Shown: positions 1 to 6,358 of the stretch, piece by piece
How the letters are laid out: each line of letters starts with the position of its first letter
Numbering within the stretch: position 1 is the first letter of the stretch
Assembly: GCA_023249815.1 (NCBI GenBank)
Contig: JAHFBX010000146.1
Location: 1 to 7,128, forward strand
DNA from: Candidatus Eiseniibacteriota bacterium
GTDB lineage: Bacteria > Eisenbacteria > RBG-16-71-46
Reading direction: 5' to 3'
DNA: 7,128 nt
Notes under the pieces: generated by a model
Databases searched by the model: none
Seen by the model: the letters and a program-made list of their open reading frames with translations, nothing else
Told to the model about the DNA's origin: nothing
Program-made: the position numbers and the translations under genes

Positions 1-59
1 ACCAGGTTCGCGCCCCAGTCGCCGGTGCCGACGACAGCGATGCCGATGCGATCTGACAA
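1..59 (-). CDS. Gfo/Idh/MocA-type NAD(P)-dependent oxidoreductase, N-terminal fragment
   Basis: Only the first 19 codons are in the window; the gene runs off the left edge. From a TTG start at 59-57 the peptide reads MSDRIGIAVVGTGDWGANLV, ending in an incomplete codon. A hydrophobic beta strand followed by GxGxWGxNLV is the dinucleotide-binding opening of the Gfo/Idh/MocA oxidoreductase family, where GxGxWGxNL is common. The TTG start is chosen because a strong GGAGG Shine-Dalgarno sequence lies 6 nt upstream and no ATG or GTG precedes it in frame near the promoter. A sigma70-like promoter at 118-146 gives this gene its own transcript, separate from the cyclase gene upstream. Members of this family act on sugars, inositols or other polyol substrates, so the substrate cannot be inferred. 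The Rossmann-fold call is fairly firm and the family call is moderate, given how little sequence is available. Confidence 0.7.
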   Translation of the reverse strand, partial: MSDRIGIAVVGTGDWGANL

Positions 60-63
60 GCAG

Positions 64-74
64 TTCCTCCGGTT
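64..74 (-). promoter_or_regulatory. Shine-Dalgarno site deciding the TTG start of the oxidoreductase
   Basis: Read on the minus strand, GGAGG is followed by six bases and then TTG. This is close to the ideal complement of the 16S rRNA 3' end and supports TTG at 59-57 as the initiation codon. Confidence 0.65.
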
Positions 75-117
75 TCGGTGAAGCGGACGGGACGAGCGGG
101 GTCGAGACGGGCGAAGC

Positions 118-146
118 AGATTAGCCAGCCGCTGCCGCGCGGTCAA
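118..146 (-). promoter_or_regulatory. Sigma70-type promoter for the oxidoreductase gene
   Basis: On the minus strand TTGACC (146-141) is separated by exactly 17 bp from TAATCT (123-118), close to the housekeeping consensus TTGACA-17-TATAAT. The expected transcription start is near 111, giving a leader of about 50 nt before the TTG codon at 59. The -35 box lies in the loop of a perfect 6-bp inverted repeat (CGCGCG at 136-141 and at 147-152). That repeat could be a protein-binding site or simply reflect GC-rich composition. Confidence 0.6.
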
Positions 147-152
147 CGCGCG
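136..152. repeat. Short inverted repeat around the oxidoreductase -35 box
   Basis: CGCGCG at 136-141 and 147-152 flank a 5-base spacer that contains the bulk of the -35 hexamer. This is a perfect 6-bp dyad. It could be an operator, or the stem of a weak hairpin after the cyclase gene. It has no T-tract, so an intrinsic terminator is unlikely. Confidence 0.3.
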
Positions 153-188
153 ACGTGTGCCGCGCTCGTGCGGTTCCCGCGCCAGGGC

Positions 189-1229
189 TCATGCCGCGAG
201 CCGGTCGATCCCCTCCACGCGATTGCGTCCGTTCTTCTTCGCCAGATACAACGCTCGGTCGGCGGATTCGATGAGCCCGGTCACGGTGTCGCCGTCGTCG
301 GGATAGTTCGAGATGCCCGTGCTCACGGTGATGGCGCCGCGCTCGGCGAGCGGGAACTGGAAGTGGGCGACGGCCGCGCGCAGCCGCTCGCCCACGGCGG
401 CCGCGCCGATGCGATCGGTCTGCGGCAGGATCACCGTGAACTCGTCCCCCCCGTACTTCGCCACCAGGTCCCACGAGCGGACCTGGCTCGCGAACAGCTG
501 CGCGATCTGCCGCAGCAGGAAGCTGCCACGCAGATGGCCATTGCGGTCGTTGTAGGTCTTCAGGTTGTCCACGTCCACCATGAGGATGGAGAGCGGCTGG
601 CGGAACCGGGTCGCGCGCTTCACCTCGCGGCGCAGTGCGGACTTGAGATAGCGGTAGTTGAACACCTGCGTGAGGTCGTCGGTCACCGCGAGCTTCTCGA
701 GATTCTCGGCGAGGCGCAGGTTGTCGAGTGACAGGCCGGCCCAGGCGGCGAGCAGCACGAGCTGGCGGGCCTCGCGGCTCGTGAAGCGCGGCGCGCCCTC
801 GCGCCGGTGCACGGCGAGGAAGCCGCCGCGCTGGTCCTGCATGCGCACGGGCATGTAGAGCGCGGGACCCGGGCTCACGCCGGGGCAGCCGGCGCCCGGC
901 GACACGCCTGAGCGTTCGAGGTCGGCGAGTACGCGCGGATGCCGCGAGCGCAGCACGGACATCTCGAACGGCGCGGGCGCGAACGGCTCGGCGAGCGGAT
1001 CCGGTTCGGTCTCGCCCTGGCGCAGCACGCTCCGCTCGAGGTGGCGCGCGCCACCCATCACCATCACGGCGCCGTCCGCCTCGCCGAGCGCGATGGCCAT
1101 CGCCAGCGTCGAGCGCAGCACTTCATGGCGAGACCGGCCACCCGATTGGGTGGTGAGCTCGACCAACGTGGCAAGGAGTCGTTCGCGTCCGGGCATGGAT
1201 CCGTCCATAGGGGTTGGGTGAAAACCCAC
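189..1229 (-). CDS. GAF-GGDEF nucleotide cyclase, probable Hypr-type (cGAMP/c-di-GMP synthase)
   Basis: This 346-residue protein appears soluble, with an N-terminal GAF-like sensor domain (about residues 15-170) and a C-terminal GGDEF cyclase domain (about 180-342). The cyclase opens with AVTDDLTQVFNYRYL, has metal-site aspartates at 219/221 in VDVDNLK, and carries an intact GGDEF signature at 260-264. An RxxD allosteric inhibition site (RSWD, 251-254) sits the usual five residues before it, so activity and product inhibition are both expected. In PleD numbering, the guanine-contacting N335 is kept (N227 in NDRNGH). The partner D344 is serine (S236, in GHLRGS). Asp-to-Ser here defines Hypr GGDEF enzymes, which make 3',3'-cGAMP (known example: Geobacter GacA). 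The start is uncertain. GTG at 1229 lacks a visible ribosome site and overlaps a small hairpin. ATG at 1196 (residue 12) has a weak GGA-type site, and ATG at 1208 is also possible. The gene lies 27 nt after the methyltransferase stop, so it is probably co-transcribed with it. The signal sensed by the GAF domain is unknown. Confidence 0.93.
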   Translation of the reverse strand: MGFHPTPMDGSMPGRERLLATLVELTTQSGGRSRHEVLRSTLAMAIALGEADGAVMVMGGARHLERSVLRQGETEPDPLAEPFAPAPFEMSVLRSRHPRVLADLERSGVSPGAGCPGVSPGPALYMPVRMQDQRGGFLAVHRREGAPRFTSREARQLVLLAAWAGLSLDNLRLAENLEKLAVTDDLTQVFNYRYLKSALRREVKRATRFRQPLSILMVDVDNLKTYNDRNGHLRGSFLLRQIAQLFASQVRSWDLVAKYGGDEFTVILPQTDRIGAAAVGERLRAAVAHFQFPLAERGAITVSTGISNYPDDGDTVTGLIESADRALYLAKKNGRNRVEGIDRLAA

Positions 1230-1256
1230 GCAGACAACGCAACGCCCGTGCCACGG

Positions 1257-2315
1257 TCAGGAGAGTCGCACTCCCCCGCCCCGCGAGGCCGACCAGCGAA
1301 GCCACTGGATCAGGCTCCGCACGCCGAACACCACCAGTCCACCCACCAGCAGGATACCGCCCCCGAGTCGTTGCGGTGGAGTTAACGGCAAGTCCTCGCG
1401 CACCTTGAGCCACACGCTCAATGCCCACACCAGCGCGGCGGCGAGCGCGGTGCTCGTGAGGGCCTGCAGCAGCCGCCACGTCGCGACCTCGTCCCGGACG
1501 CGAGCAGTGCCCGACGCGGCTTGCGCCGAATCGCCCGGAACGTTCATTGCGCGCTGCACGACGATGGCCTGCTCGGTGGCTTTTTGACCAACCGCTGGCC
1601 TGCGCTCGGCCACCCACAGACGAGCCGCGCCGAACAGGAACGACTGATTCGCGACGATCCGGAAGCCCTCCGCCGCGAGGTCCACCTCGAACTCCGGGCC
1701 CGAGCCGAACTCGAAGATGCTCTCGCTCAGGTAGCGATACGCCGAAGGGTCCGGCGACAGCCGGCCCGCAAACGGGATCGCGACGCGGATCCACCAGCGC
1801 GCGAGCGGCGCCAGCGGCCCCGGCTTGGGCGCGGCCGCTTCGAGAACGCTCAACCGTCCGCCCGCGGCCAAGACTCGAGCGATCTCCGCGAGCGCGTCGC
1901 GACGCGGCCGCAGGTTGCGGATGCCGAACGCGATGGTGACCGCGTCGAGTGAGTCCGCGCGCAGCGGCAGCCGGAAGCCGTCCGCGCACGCGAGCCGCGG
2001 CATCCAGCCGCCGCCGGCGGTCGAATCGGCGGCGACGCGCAGCATGGCGAGGCTCACGTCCACGCCGAGCACGGTGCGGCCGGGCCGGCGAAGCCCCACG
2101 AGCGACGTGCCGCTGCCCGTGCACAGGTCCAGCACGCGTCGGGCGGAGTCCGGCACGCTGCGCCACATGGCCTCGCGCCAGGCGGAATCCTGCCCCAGCG
2201 TCATGATCCGGTTGAGCAGGTCGTAGCGCCCAGAGACGCCGTCGAACATGGACGCCATCTCGCGTGCCGCGTTTGGCTTGAAGCGCTCGCTTGAAGTTGG
2301 CTGGGAAGGGTTCAC
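1257..2315 (-). CDS. ubiE: UbiE/MenG-family quinone C-methyltransferase with C-terminal two-helix membrane extension
   Basis: This is a SAM-dependent methyltransferase of the UbiE/MenG (COQ5) family, which methylates the ring of demethylmenaquinone or a ubiquinone precursor. Residues 1-240 match the family: MFDGVSGRYDLLN (23-35), SAM motif I VLDLCTGSGT (61-70), GVDVSLAML (84-92), IAFGIRNL (128-135), VLAAGGRLSVLE (148-159) and YRYLSESIFEF (193-203). Motif I ends in GSGT rather than the usual GTGD, a mild deviation. The family normally stops near residue 230-250. This protein continues for about 110 residues, with a charged linker and two predicted membrane helices (about 283-303 and 317-337), followed by a basic tail. 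That would tether the enzyme to the membrane where its lipid quinone substrate sits. The GTG start at 2315 lies 15 nt after the tRNA 3' end and lacks a clear ribosome site. ATG codons at residues 20 and 23 would trim the conserved entry helix. Quinone type is undetermined; menaquinone is as likely as ubiquinone. Confidence 0.88.
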   Translation of the reverse strand: MNPSQPTSSERFKPNAAREMASMFDGVSGRYDLLNRIMTLGQDSAWREAMWRSVPDSARRVLDLCTGSGTSLVGLRRPGRTVLGVDVSLAMLRVAADSTAGGGWMPRLACADGFRLPLRADSLDAVTIAFGIRNLRPRRDALAEIARVLAAGGRLSVLEAAAPKPGPLAPLARWWIRVAIPFAGRLSPDPSAYRYLSESIFEFGSGPEFEVDLAAEGFRIVANQSFLFGAARLWVAERRPAVGQKATEQAIVVQRAMNVPGDSAQAASGTARVRDEVATWRLLQALTSTALAAALVWALSVWLKVREDLPLTPPQRLGGGILLVGGLVVFGVRSLIQWLRWSASRGGGVRLS

Positions 2316-2330
2316 GCGGGTCCGGAGGGC

Positions 2331-2407
<77 letters not shown>

Positions 2408-2421
2408 ACGGGCGGCGGCGT

Positions 2422-2450
2422 GTTATAGCACAGCCTTCCGCCACCGTCAC
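2422..2450 (-). promoter_or_regulatory. Promoter for tRNA-Arg (and possibly the downstream methyltransferase)
   Basis: On the minus strand GTGACG (2450-2445) and TATAAC (2427-2422) are separated by 17 bp. The -10 box matches five of six consensus bases and is preceded by TG-n, an extended -10 feature. The -35 hexamer overlaps the hydrolase stop codon. The predicted start near 2415 is about 8 nt before the mature tRNA 5' end, typical spacing for a tRNA gene. Confidence 0.6.
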
Positions 2451-3070
2451 TTCCAGCCCTTCCACCACTCGCTCGCCGCCACGAGGTCCGACCGGTCGAG
2501 CCCATGGGCGCCCGGCGACCAGTGGAGCGTGACTTCGGCGCCGGCGGACTTGAGCATGTCCGCGAGGATCTCGCTCTGGCGCGCGGGCACCACGGGATCG
2601 CTCTTCCCGGCTGCGACGAGCACGCGCCGGCCCGCGAGCGCCGGCAGGGCCTCGGGCACGAACGGCACCATCGGGCGCAGGAGGATCGCACCCGCGAGCA
2701 CCTCGGGCCGGAGCAGCATGATGGCGCCCGCGATGTTGGCGCCGTTTGAGAATCCCACCGCCACGACGCGCTTCGCGTCGAACCCGTATCGCTTCGCGGC
2801 CACGCCCACGAAATCCGCCAGCTCGTTCGAGCGCGCGACGAGGTCGTCGTGATCGAACACACCCTCGGCGAGTCGGCGGAAGAAGCGCGGCATGCCGTGC
2901 TCGAGCACTTTGCCACGAGGCGAGAGCAGTGCGGCGCGCGGCGAGATGGCCCGACCGAGCGGCAACAGGTCGTTCTCGTTCCCGCCCGTGCCATGGAGCA
3001 GCAGCAGCGTGGCGTCGCCCGGCCCCTCGGCGGCGGGCTCGAAGCGATGGAGGAAGTCGGGAGTGGTCAT
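2447..3070 (-). CDS. Alpha/beta hydrolase, carboxylesterase/phospholipase-like
   Basis: This 207-residue protein appears cytoplasmic, with no signal peptide, and has the usual length for the small carboxylesterase / phospholipase-like alpha/beta hydrolase family that includes MhqD-type proteins. It shows LLLLHGTGGNENDLLPL (22-38), containing the HG oxyanion-hole motif. The nucleophile elbow is GFSNG (106-110, Ser108). The acid residue is probably Asp158 in AGKSDPVVP, and the catalytic His189 lies in GAHGLD. The full Ser-Asp-His triad is therefore present and the enzyme should be active. The substrate is unknown: relatives cleave carboxyl esters or act in quinone/aromatic stress pathways. The ATG start at 3070 lies 26 nt after the trpB stop, in the position where trpA is often found, and is probably read from the trp transcript. 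The stop codon is embedded in the tRNA promoter. No link to tryptophan synthesis is evident from the sequence. Confidence 0.88.
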   Translation of the reverse strand: MTTPDFLHRFEPAAEGPGDATLLLLHGTGGNENDLLPLGRAISPRAALLSPRGKVLEHGMPRFFRRLAEGVFDHDDLVARSNELADFVGVAAKRYGFDAKRVVAVGFSNGANIAGAIMLLRPEVLAGAILLRPMVPFVPEALPALAGRRVLVAAGKSDPVVPARQSEILADMLKSAGAEVTLHWSPGAHGLDRSDLVAASEWWKGWK

Positions 3071-3096
3071 GACTCAGACTCGCATGCGCAGGCGCA

Positions 3097-4287
3097 TCAC
3101 GCGCCGGGGGCGGTTCGCCCCGTCACGCGCAGCACCTCCGCCACGTCCTTGTCGCCGCGACCGGAGAGGTTCACCACGACCACGGTGTTAGGCCCTAGCC
3201 GCGGCCCCTCGCGCAGCACCCAGGCCAGCGCGTGCGCGGACTCCAGTGCCGGCAGGATGCCCTCGAGCCGGGCCAGCACCTCGAACGCTTCGAGCGCCTC
3301 GGCGTCGGTGACGTTGTCGTAGCGCGCGAGGCCCTGGTCGTTGAGCCACGCGTGCTCCGGTCCCAGTGCCGGGTAGTCGAGCCCGGCCGAGACCGAGTGG
3401 GTCTCGCGGATCATGCCGCGCTCGTCCTGGAGCACGAGCGTGCGCGTGCCGTGCAGCACGCCGATCGAGTGCTCGGGGATGCGCGCGGCGTGCCGGCCCG
3501 AGCTCACCCCTTCCCCGCCCGCCTCGACACCCACCTTCTGCACGTTCTCGTCACCGAGGAACGCGTGGAACAGTCCGATCGCGTTGCTGCCGCCGCCCAC
3601 GCACGCGACCAGCAGATCGGGCAGACGACCCGCGACCTGCATGACCTGCTCGCGCGCCTCGATGCCGATGACGCGATGGAAATCGCGCACCATGCGCGGG
3701 AACGGATGCGGCCCGAGAACGGAGCCCAGCACGTAGTGCGTGTCGCGCACGCGCGTCACCCAGTCGCGCAGCGCTTCGTTGATCGCGTCCTTGAGCGTGC
3801 GGCTGCCGGAGTCCACCTCGCGCACGGTGGCACCCAGGAGCTTCATGCGCTCGACGTTCAGGTGCTGCCGGCGCGCGTCTTCGGCGCCCATGTAGACGAC
3901 GCACTCGAGCCCGAAGCGCGCCGCGGCCGCCGCGGTGGCGACGCCGTGCTGGCCGGCGCCGGTCTCGGCGATCACGCGCGGCTTGCCCATGCGGCGCGTG
4001 AGCAGGCACTGGCCGATGGTGTTGTTGATCTTGTGCGCTCCGGTGTGGAGCAGGTCCTCGCGCTTCAGGAGCACGCGGCAGCCGACCTTCTCCGAGATCC
4101 GCGGCGCTTCGACCAGAGGCGTCGGGCGGCCCGCGAAGTCGCGCAGCGTGTCCTCGAGCTCGCGTCGGAACGCCGGATCGGCCTGGGCGCGGTCGTACTC
4201 ACGCTCGAGTTCGTCGAGCGCGACGACGAGCGTCTCGGGCACGAACCGCCCGCCGTAGGGCCCGAAGTGGCCGGTGGCGTCCGGCAC
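3097..4287 (-). CDS. trpB: Tryptophan synthase beta chain
   Basis: TrpB is the PLP enzyme that condenses indole with L-serine to give L-tryptophan, normally in an alpha2beta2 complex with TrpA. From the GTG at 4287 it has 396 residues, the usual length for TrpB1 enzymes. Features include FGPYGGRFVPETL (8-20), the Schiff-base lysine Lys86 in HTGAHKINNT, catalytic Glu108 in AETGAGQHG, the phosphate loop GGGSNA (231-236) and the PLP-nitrogen serine Ser375 in VNLSGRGDKD. All key residues are present. The open frame extends upstream to about 4671 but is antiparallel in phase to trpF, so the start must lie near the trpF stop. GTG at 4287 is favoured by length, though it has little ribosome site. 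A CTG at 4305 overlapping the trpF stop sits 7 nt after a GAGG and is an alternative, giving 402 residues. trpA does not follow. Confidence 0.96.
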   Translation of the reverse strand: MPDATGHFGPYGGRFVPETLVVALDELEREYDRAQADPAFRRELEDTLRDFAGRPTPLVEAPRISEKVGCRVLLKREDLLHTGAHKINNTIGQCLLTRRMGKPRVIAETGAGQHGVATAAAAARFGLECVVYMGAEDARRQHLNVERMKLLGATVREVDSGSRTLKDAINEALRDWVTRVRDTHYVLGSVLGPHPFPRMVRDFHRVIGIEAREQVMQVAGRLPDLLVACVGGGSNAIGLFHAFLGDENVQKVGVEAGGEGVSSGRHAARIPEHSIGVLHGTRTLVLQDERGMIRETHSVSAGLDYPALGPEHAWLNDQGLARYDNVTDAEALEAFEVLARLEGILPALESAHALAWVLREGPRLGPNTVVVVNLSGRGDKDVAEVLRVTGRTAPGA

Positions 4288-4301
4288 GCGAGCGAGCGCG
4301 C

Positions 4302-4943
4302 TCAGGACGCGTCCTCGAGCTGGGCCTCGCTCATGCGCGCGGCTTCGATGTAGCGGCGCACGCGTTCGGGGTCCTTGACCCCCGGGCTCGACTCCAGCGC
4401 CGAGGAAGCGTCCACGCCAAAGGGCCGCACGATGCGGATGGCGTCGGCCACGTTGTCGCCCGAGAGCCCTCCCGCGAGCATCACGTCGCGGCGTGCGGCG
4501 AGCGGCCGGGCGAGGTCCCAGGGCCATACCCGGCCAGTGCCGCCGTCCTTCCCCATGGCGAACGTGTCGAGCAGCATCAAGTGCTCGGGTCCCGGTTCCT
4601 CGCCCACGAGCGCGCCCAGTTCGGTCACGCCCACCGCGAACGAGCACGGCAGCGGGAAGTCCGCGGGCCACGCGCGCGGCGAGACGCGATGGAGCTGGAC
4701 GCGCTCGGCTCGCGACCGTCGTGCCAGGTCGAGCGCTTGCTCGGGCGTGGCGTCGACCATGACCGCGACCGGCACGCCGCCGCCCGCGGCCGCCACCAGT
4801 GCCGCGGCCTGCTCGGGCTCGATGCGTCGCGGGCTCTCACCGCGCACGATGAAGCCCAGCCAGTCCGCGCCACAGGAGAGCGCCCACGCCGCGTCCTCGG
4901 CGCGCGTCAGTCCGCACACCTTGACGACGACGCGGTGGCGCAT
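4302..4943 (-). CDS. trpF: Phosphoribosylanthranilate isomerase
   Basis: TrpF catalyses the Amadori rearrangement of N-(5-phosphoribosyl)anthranilate to CdRP, the third step from chorismate to tryptophan. The 213-residue single (beta/alpha)8 barrel has normal family length. The general base cysteine is Cys10 in KVCGLT and the general acid is Asp126 in LLDT. Phosphate-binding elements are GGTGRVWPWD (134-143), AGGLSGDNV (157-165) and GVDASSALESSPGVKD (176-191), all characteristic of TrpF. The ATG start overlaps the trpC stop by one base (TGATG), which usually means translational coupling, and a GGGG-type ribosome site lies within the end of trpC. trpF and trpC are separate genes here, not fused as in E. 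coli. The C-terminal tail after about residue 200 is acidic and carries no recognisable motif. Confidence 0.96.
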   Translation of the reverse strand: MRHRVVVKVCGLTRAEDAAWALSCGADWLGFIVRGESPRRIEPEQAAALVAAAGGGVPVAVMVDATPEQALDLARRSRAERVQLHRVSPRAWPADFPLPCSFAVGVTELGALVGEEPGPEHLMLLDTFAMGKDGGTGRVWPWDLARPLAARRDVMLAGGLSGDNVADAIRIVRPFGVDASSALESSPGVKDPERVRRYIEAARMSEAQLEDAS

Positions 4944-5755
4944 CAGACGCCCCGCGCGGCGGCGGCGAGCGCGCTCAACGTGGCCGCGGGATCGGCGCTC
5001 GCGGCGAACACCTCGCCCATCAGCACGGCGTCACAGCGCGTGCCGCGGAGCCGCGTCAACTCCTCGGGCTTGGAGATGCCGCTCTCCGCCACCGCGGTGA
5101 CGAGCGGCGGGATCATGGGCAGGAGCTTCGCCGAGAGCGTCATGTCGAGTTCGAACGTGTGCAGGTCGCGGTGGTTGATGCCCACGAGCGTGGCGCCGGC
5201 GCGCAGTGCGCCATGCAGCTCCGGCGCGGTGTGCACCTCGACCAGCGGATCGAGTCCCAGCCGCTTGGACTCGCCGATCAAACGCTGGAGCTCGGTCTCG
5301 GAAAGCATCGCCGCCAGCAGCAGGACGCCGTCGGCGCCGCGCACGGCGGCGTCCAGGAGCTGGTAGGAGTCGAGCACGAAGTCCTTGAGCAGGAGCGGCA
5401 GGGCGACCAGCGGCCGCACGCGATCCATCCACTCGAGCTCGCCCTTGAAGTGATCGGGTTCGGTGACGAGCGAGATGGCCGCGGCGCCGCCGGCCGCATA
5501 CGTGCGGGCCAGCGCCACGGGATCGAGGTTCGCGTTCAACACGCCCTGGGAGGGCGACGCGCGCTTCACCTCGCACAACAGGCGGAGCGGTCCATCGGGC
5601 CCGCCGCGCCGGAGGGCACGCTCCAGCCGGCCGGCCGCGCGACCGGACCCGAGGCGAGCGCGCAGCACGTGCGGCGGCACCGCGAGCTTCATGGACTCGA
5701 CGCGGCGGCGGCGGTCGTCCGTGATGCGCGACAGGAACGTGGAGGCACTACTCAC
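4943..5755 (-). CDS. trpC: Indole-3-glycerol phosphate synthase
   Basis: TrpC closes the indole ring of CdRP with loss of CO2 and water to give indole-3-glycerol phosphate. The 270-residue protein opens with FLSRITDDRRRRVES, the usual N-terminal helix of the family. Active-site residues are in place: Glu62 and Lys64 in CEVKRASPSQG, Lys124 in LLLKDF, Glu173 in LVEVH, Asn194 in GINHRDL and Glu224/Ser225 in AESGISKPEE. The second residue after Asn194 positions a histidine-arginine pair where GINNRDL is commoner, a tolerated variation. The start is GTG at 5755, which overlaps the stop of the RDD gene by four bases (GTGA). This start gives the correct family length, whereas the open frame upstream is only out-of-frame overlap with the RDD gene. 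Its C-terminus overlaps trpF by one base. Confidence 0.96.
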   Translation of the reverse strand: MSSASTFLSRITDDRRRRVESMKLAVPPHVLRARLGSGRAAGRLERALRRGGPDGPLRLLCEVKRASPSQGVLNANLDPVALARTYAAGGAAAISLVTEPDHFKGELEWMDRVRPLVALPLLLKDFVLDSYQLLDAAVRGADGVLLLAAMLSETELQRLIGESKRLGLDPLVEVHTAPELHGALRAGATLVGINHRDLHTFELDMTLSAKLLPMIPPLVTAVAESGISKPEELTRLRGTRCDAVLMGEVFAASADPAATLSALAAAARGV

Positions 5756-6357
5756 GGCGCGATCCGCAGCACCGGGGCGGCCAGGGCCTCGGGGGCGCGA
5801 CGCGTGCGCACCACCACCGTGAACGAGACCAGGTCGTGGAGCGCCTGCCGCCTCGGTGTCACGAGCTGGAGCAGGTAGCCGACGCCGAACGTGAGGAACG
5901 ACAGGAGCTGTGCCCAGTAGCGCCAGCTTGCGCGCATGAACGACACGCGGCCGCCGCGCAGGTCGGTGACTTGCAGCTCCATGATCTGGAGCCCGAGCGT
6001 GCCGCGCGCTGAAGACGAGATGAGCAGCGCACCATAGAACCAGTCGACCACGAACTCGATCCCCGCCGCGGCCCACGACGTCATCGACTGCGGGTCCAAC
6101 GAGGCGAGCGGCTCGAGCCCGAGCAGCACGCGAATGGTGGCACCGGGGAGGAACAGCACGGCGGTGTCCAGCAGCACGGCGGCGACGCGGCGCCAGAAGC
6201 CGCCGTAGGTCACCAACGGCACCACGTGAGGGGCCGGTGCCACGAACGGGCTCGCTCCCGCCGGGCGGGGCAGATTGTCGTTCTGGAGCGCCACGCCGCA
6301 CAACGGGCACAGCGTGCTCTCGTCGGAAGCCCAGGTGCCGCAGCGCGAGCAGAACAC
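5752..6357 (-). CDS. Zinc-ribbon and RDD-domain membrane protein
   Basis: This 201-residue protein has an N-terminal zinc ribbon: two CxxC knuckles at Cys3/Cys6 and Cys17/Cys20. A proline/alanine-rich linker (about 29-48) leads to an RDD domain. The RDD signature starts at GFWRRVAAVLLD (53-64), with predicted membrane helices at about 57-80, 97-116 and 147-166. It also shows the conserved segment RGTLGLQIMELQVTD (118-132) and a QALHDLVSFTVVV ending (171-183). RDD proteins are small polytopic membrane proteins of mostly unknown function, some linked to ion transport or stress. A ribbon-RDD fusion is a known arrangement but its role is not established. The GTG start (6357) is one base after the trpD stop with GAGG just upstream, and the end overlaps trpC by four bases. 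It is therefore an integral part of the trp transcript. Nothing in the sequence shows a catalytic role in tryptophan synthesis. Confidence 0.9.
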   Translation of the reverse strand: MFCSRCGTWASDESTLCPLCGVALQNDNLPRPAGASPFVAPAPHVVPLVTYGGFWRRVAAVLLDTAVLFLPGATIRVLLGLEPLASLDPQSMTSWAAAGIEFVVDWFYGALLISSSARGTLGLQIMELQVTDLRGGRVSFMRASWRYWAQLLSFLTFGVGYLLQLVTPRRQALHDLVSFTVVVRTRRAPEALAAPVLRIAP

Positions 6358-6358
6358 G

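Noticed and set aside
60..188. Intrinsic terminator after the cyclase gene.
   Set aside because: GC-rich dyads are present but none is followed by a T-run on the minus strand.
78..731. A 217-codon plus-strand frame opposite the cyclase gene.
   Set aside because: It is antisense to the GGDEF coding region and shows no domain or ribosome site, so it is a composition artefact.
1215..1228. Small TGGGT/ACCCA hairpin at the presumed cyclase GTG start, considered as part of a cyclic-dinucleotide riboswitch.
   Set aside because: The stem is only 5 bp with a 4-nt loop and nothing around it resembles a GEMM riboswitch. It more likely indicates that translation starts at the downstream ATG.
3232..4353. 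A 373-codon open frame on the plus strand opposite trpB.
   Set aside because: It lies antisense to a fully supported trpB. Its arginine/histidine/alanine-rich product has no family features, and such long antisense frames are typical of about 70% GC DNA.
4288..4671. N-terminal extension of trpB upstream of 4287.
   Set aside because: The extension overlaps trpF in another frame, has no homology to TrpB and would more than exceed the family's normal length.
5756..6310. N-terminal extension of trpC upstream of 5755.
   Set aside because: It overlaps the RDD gene out of frame. The family's N-terminal helix begins right after the GTG at 5755.
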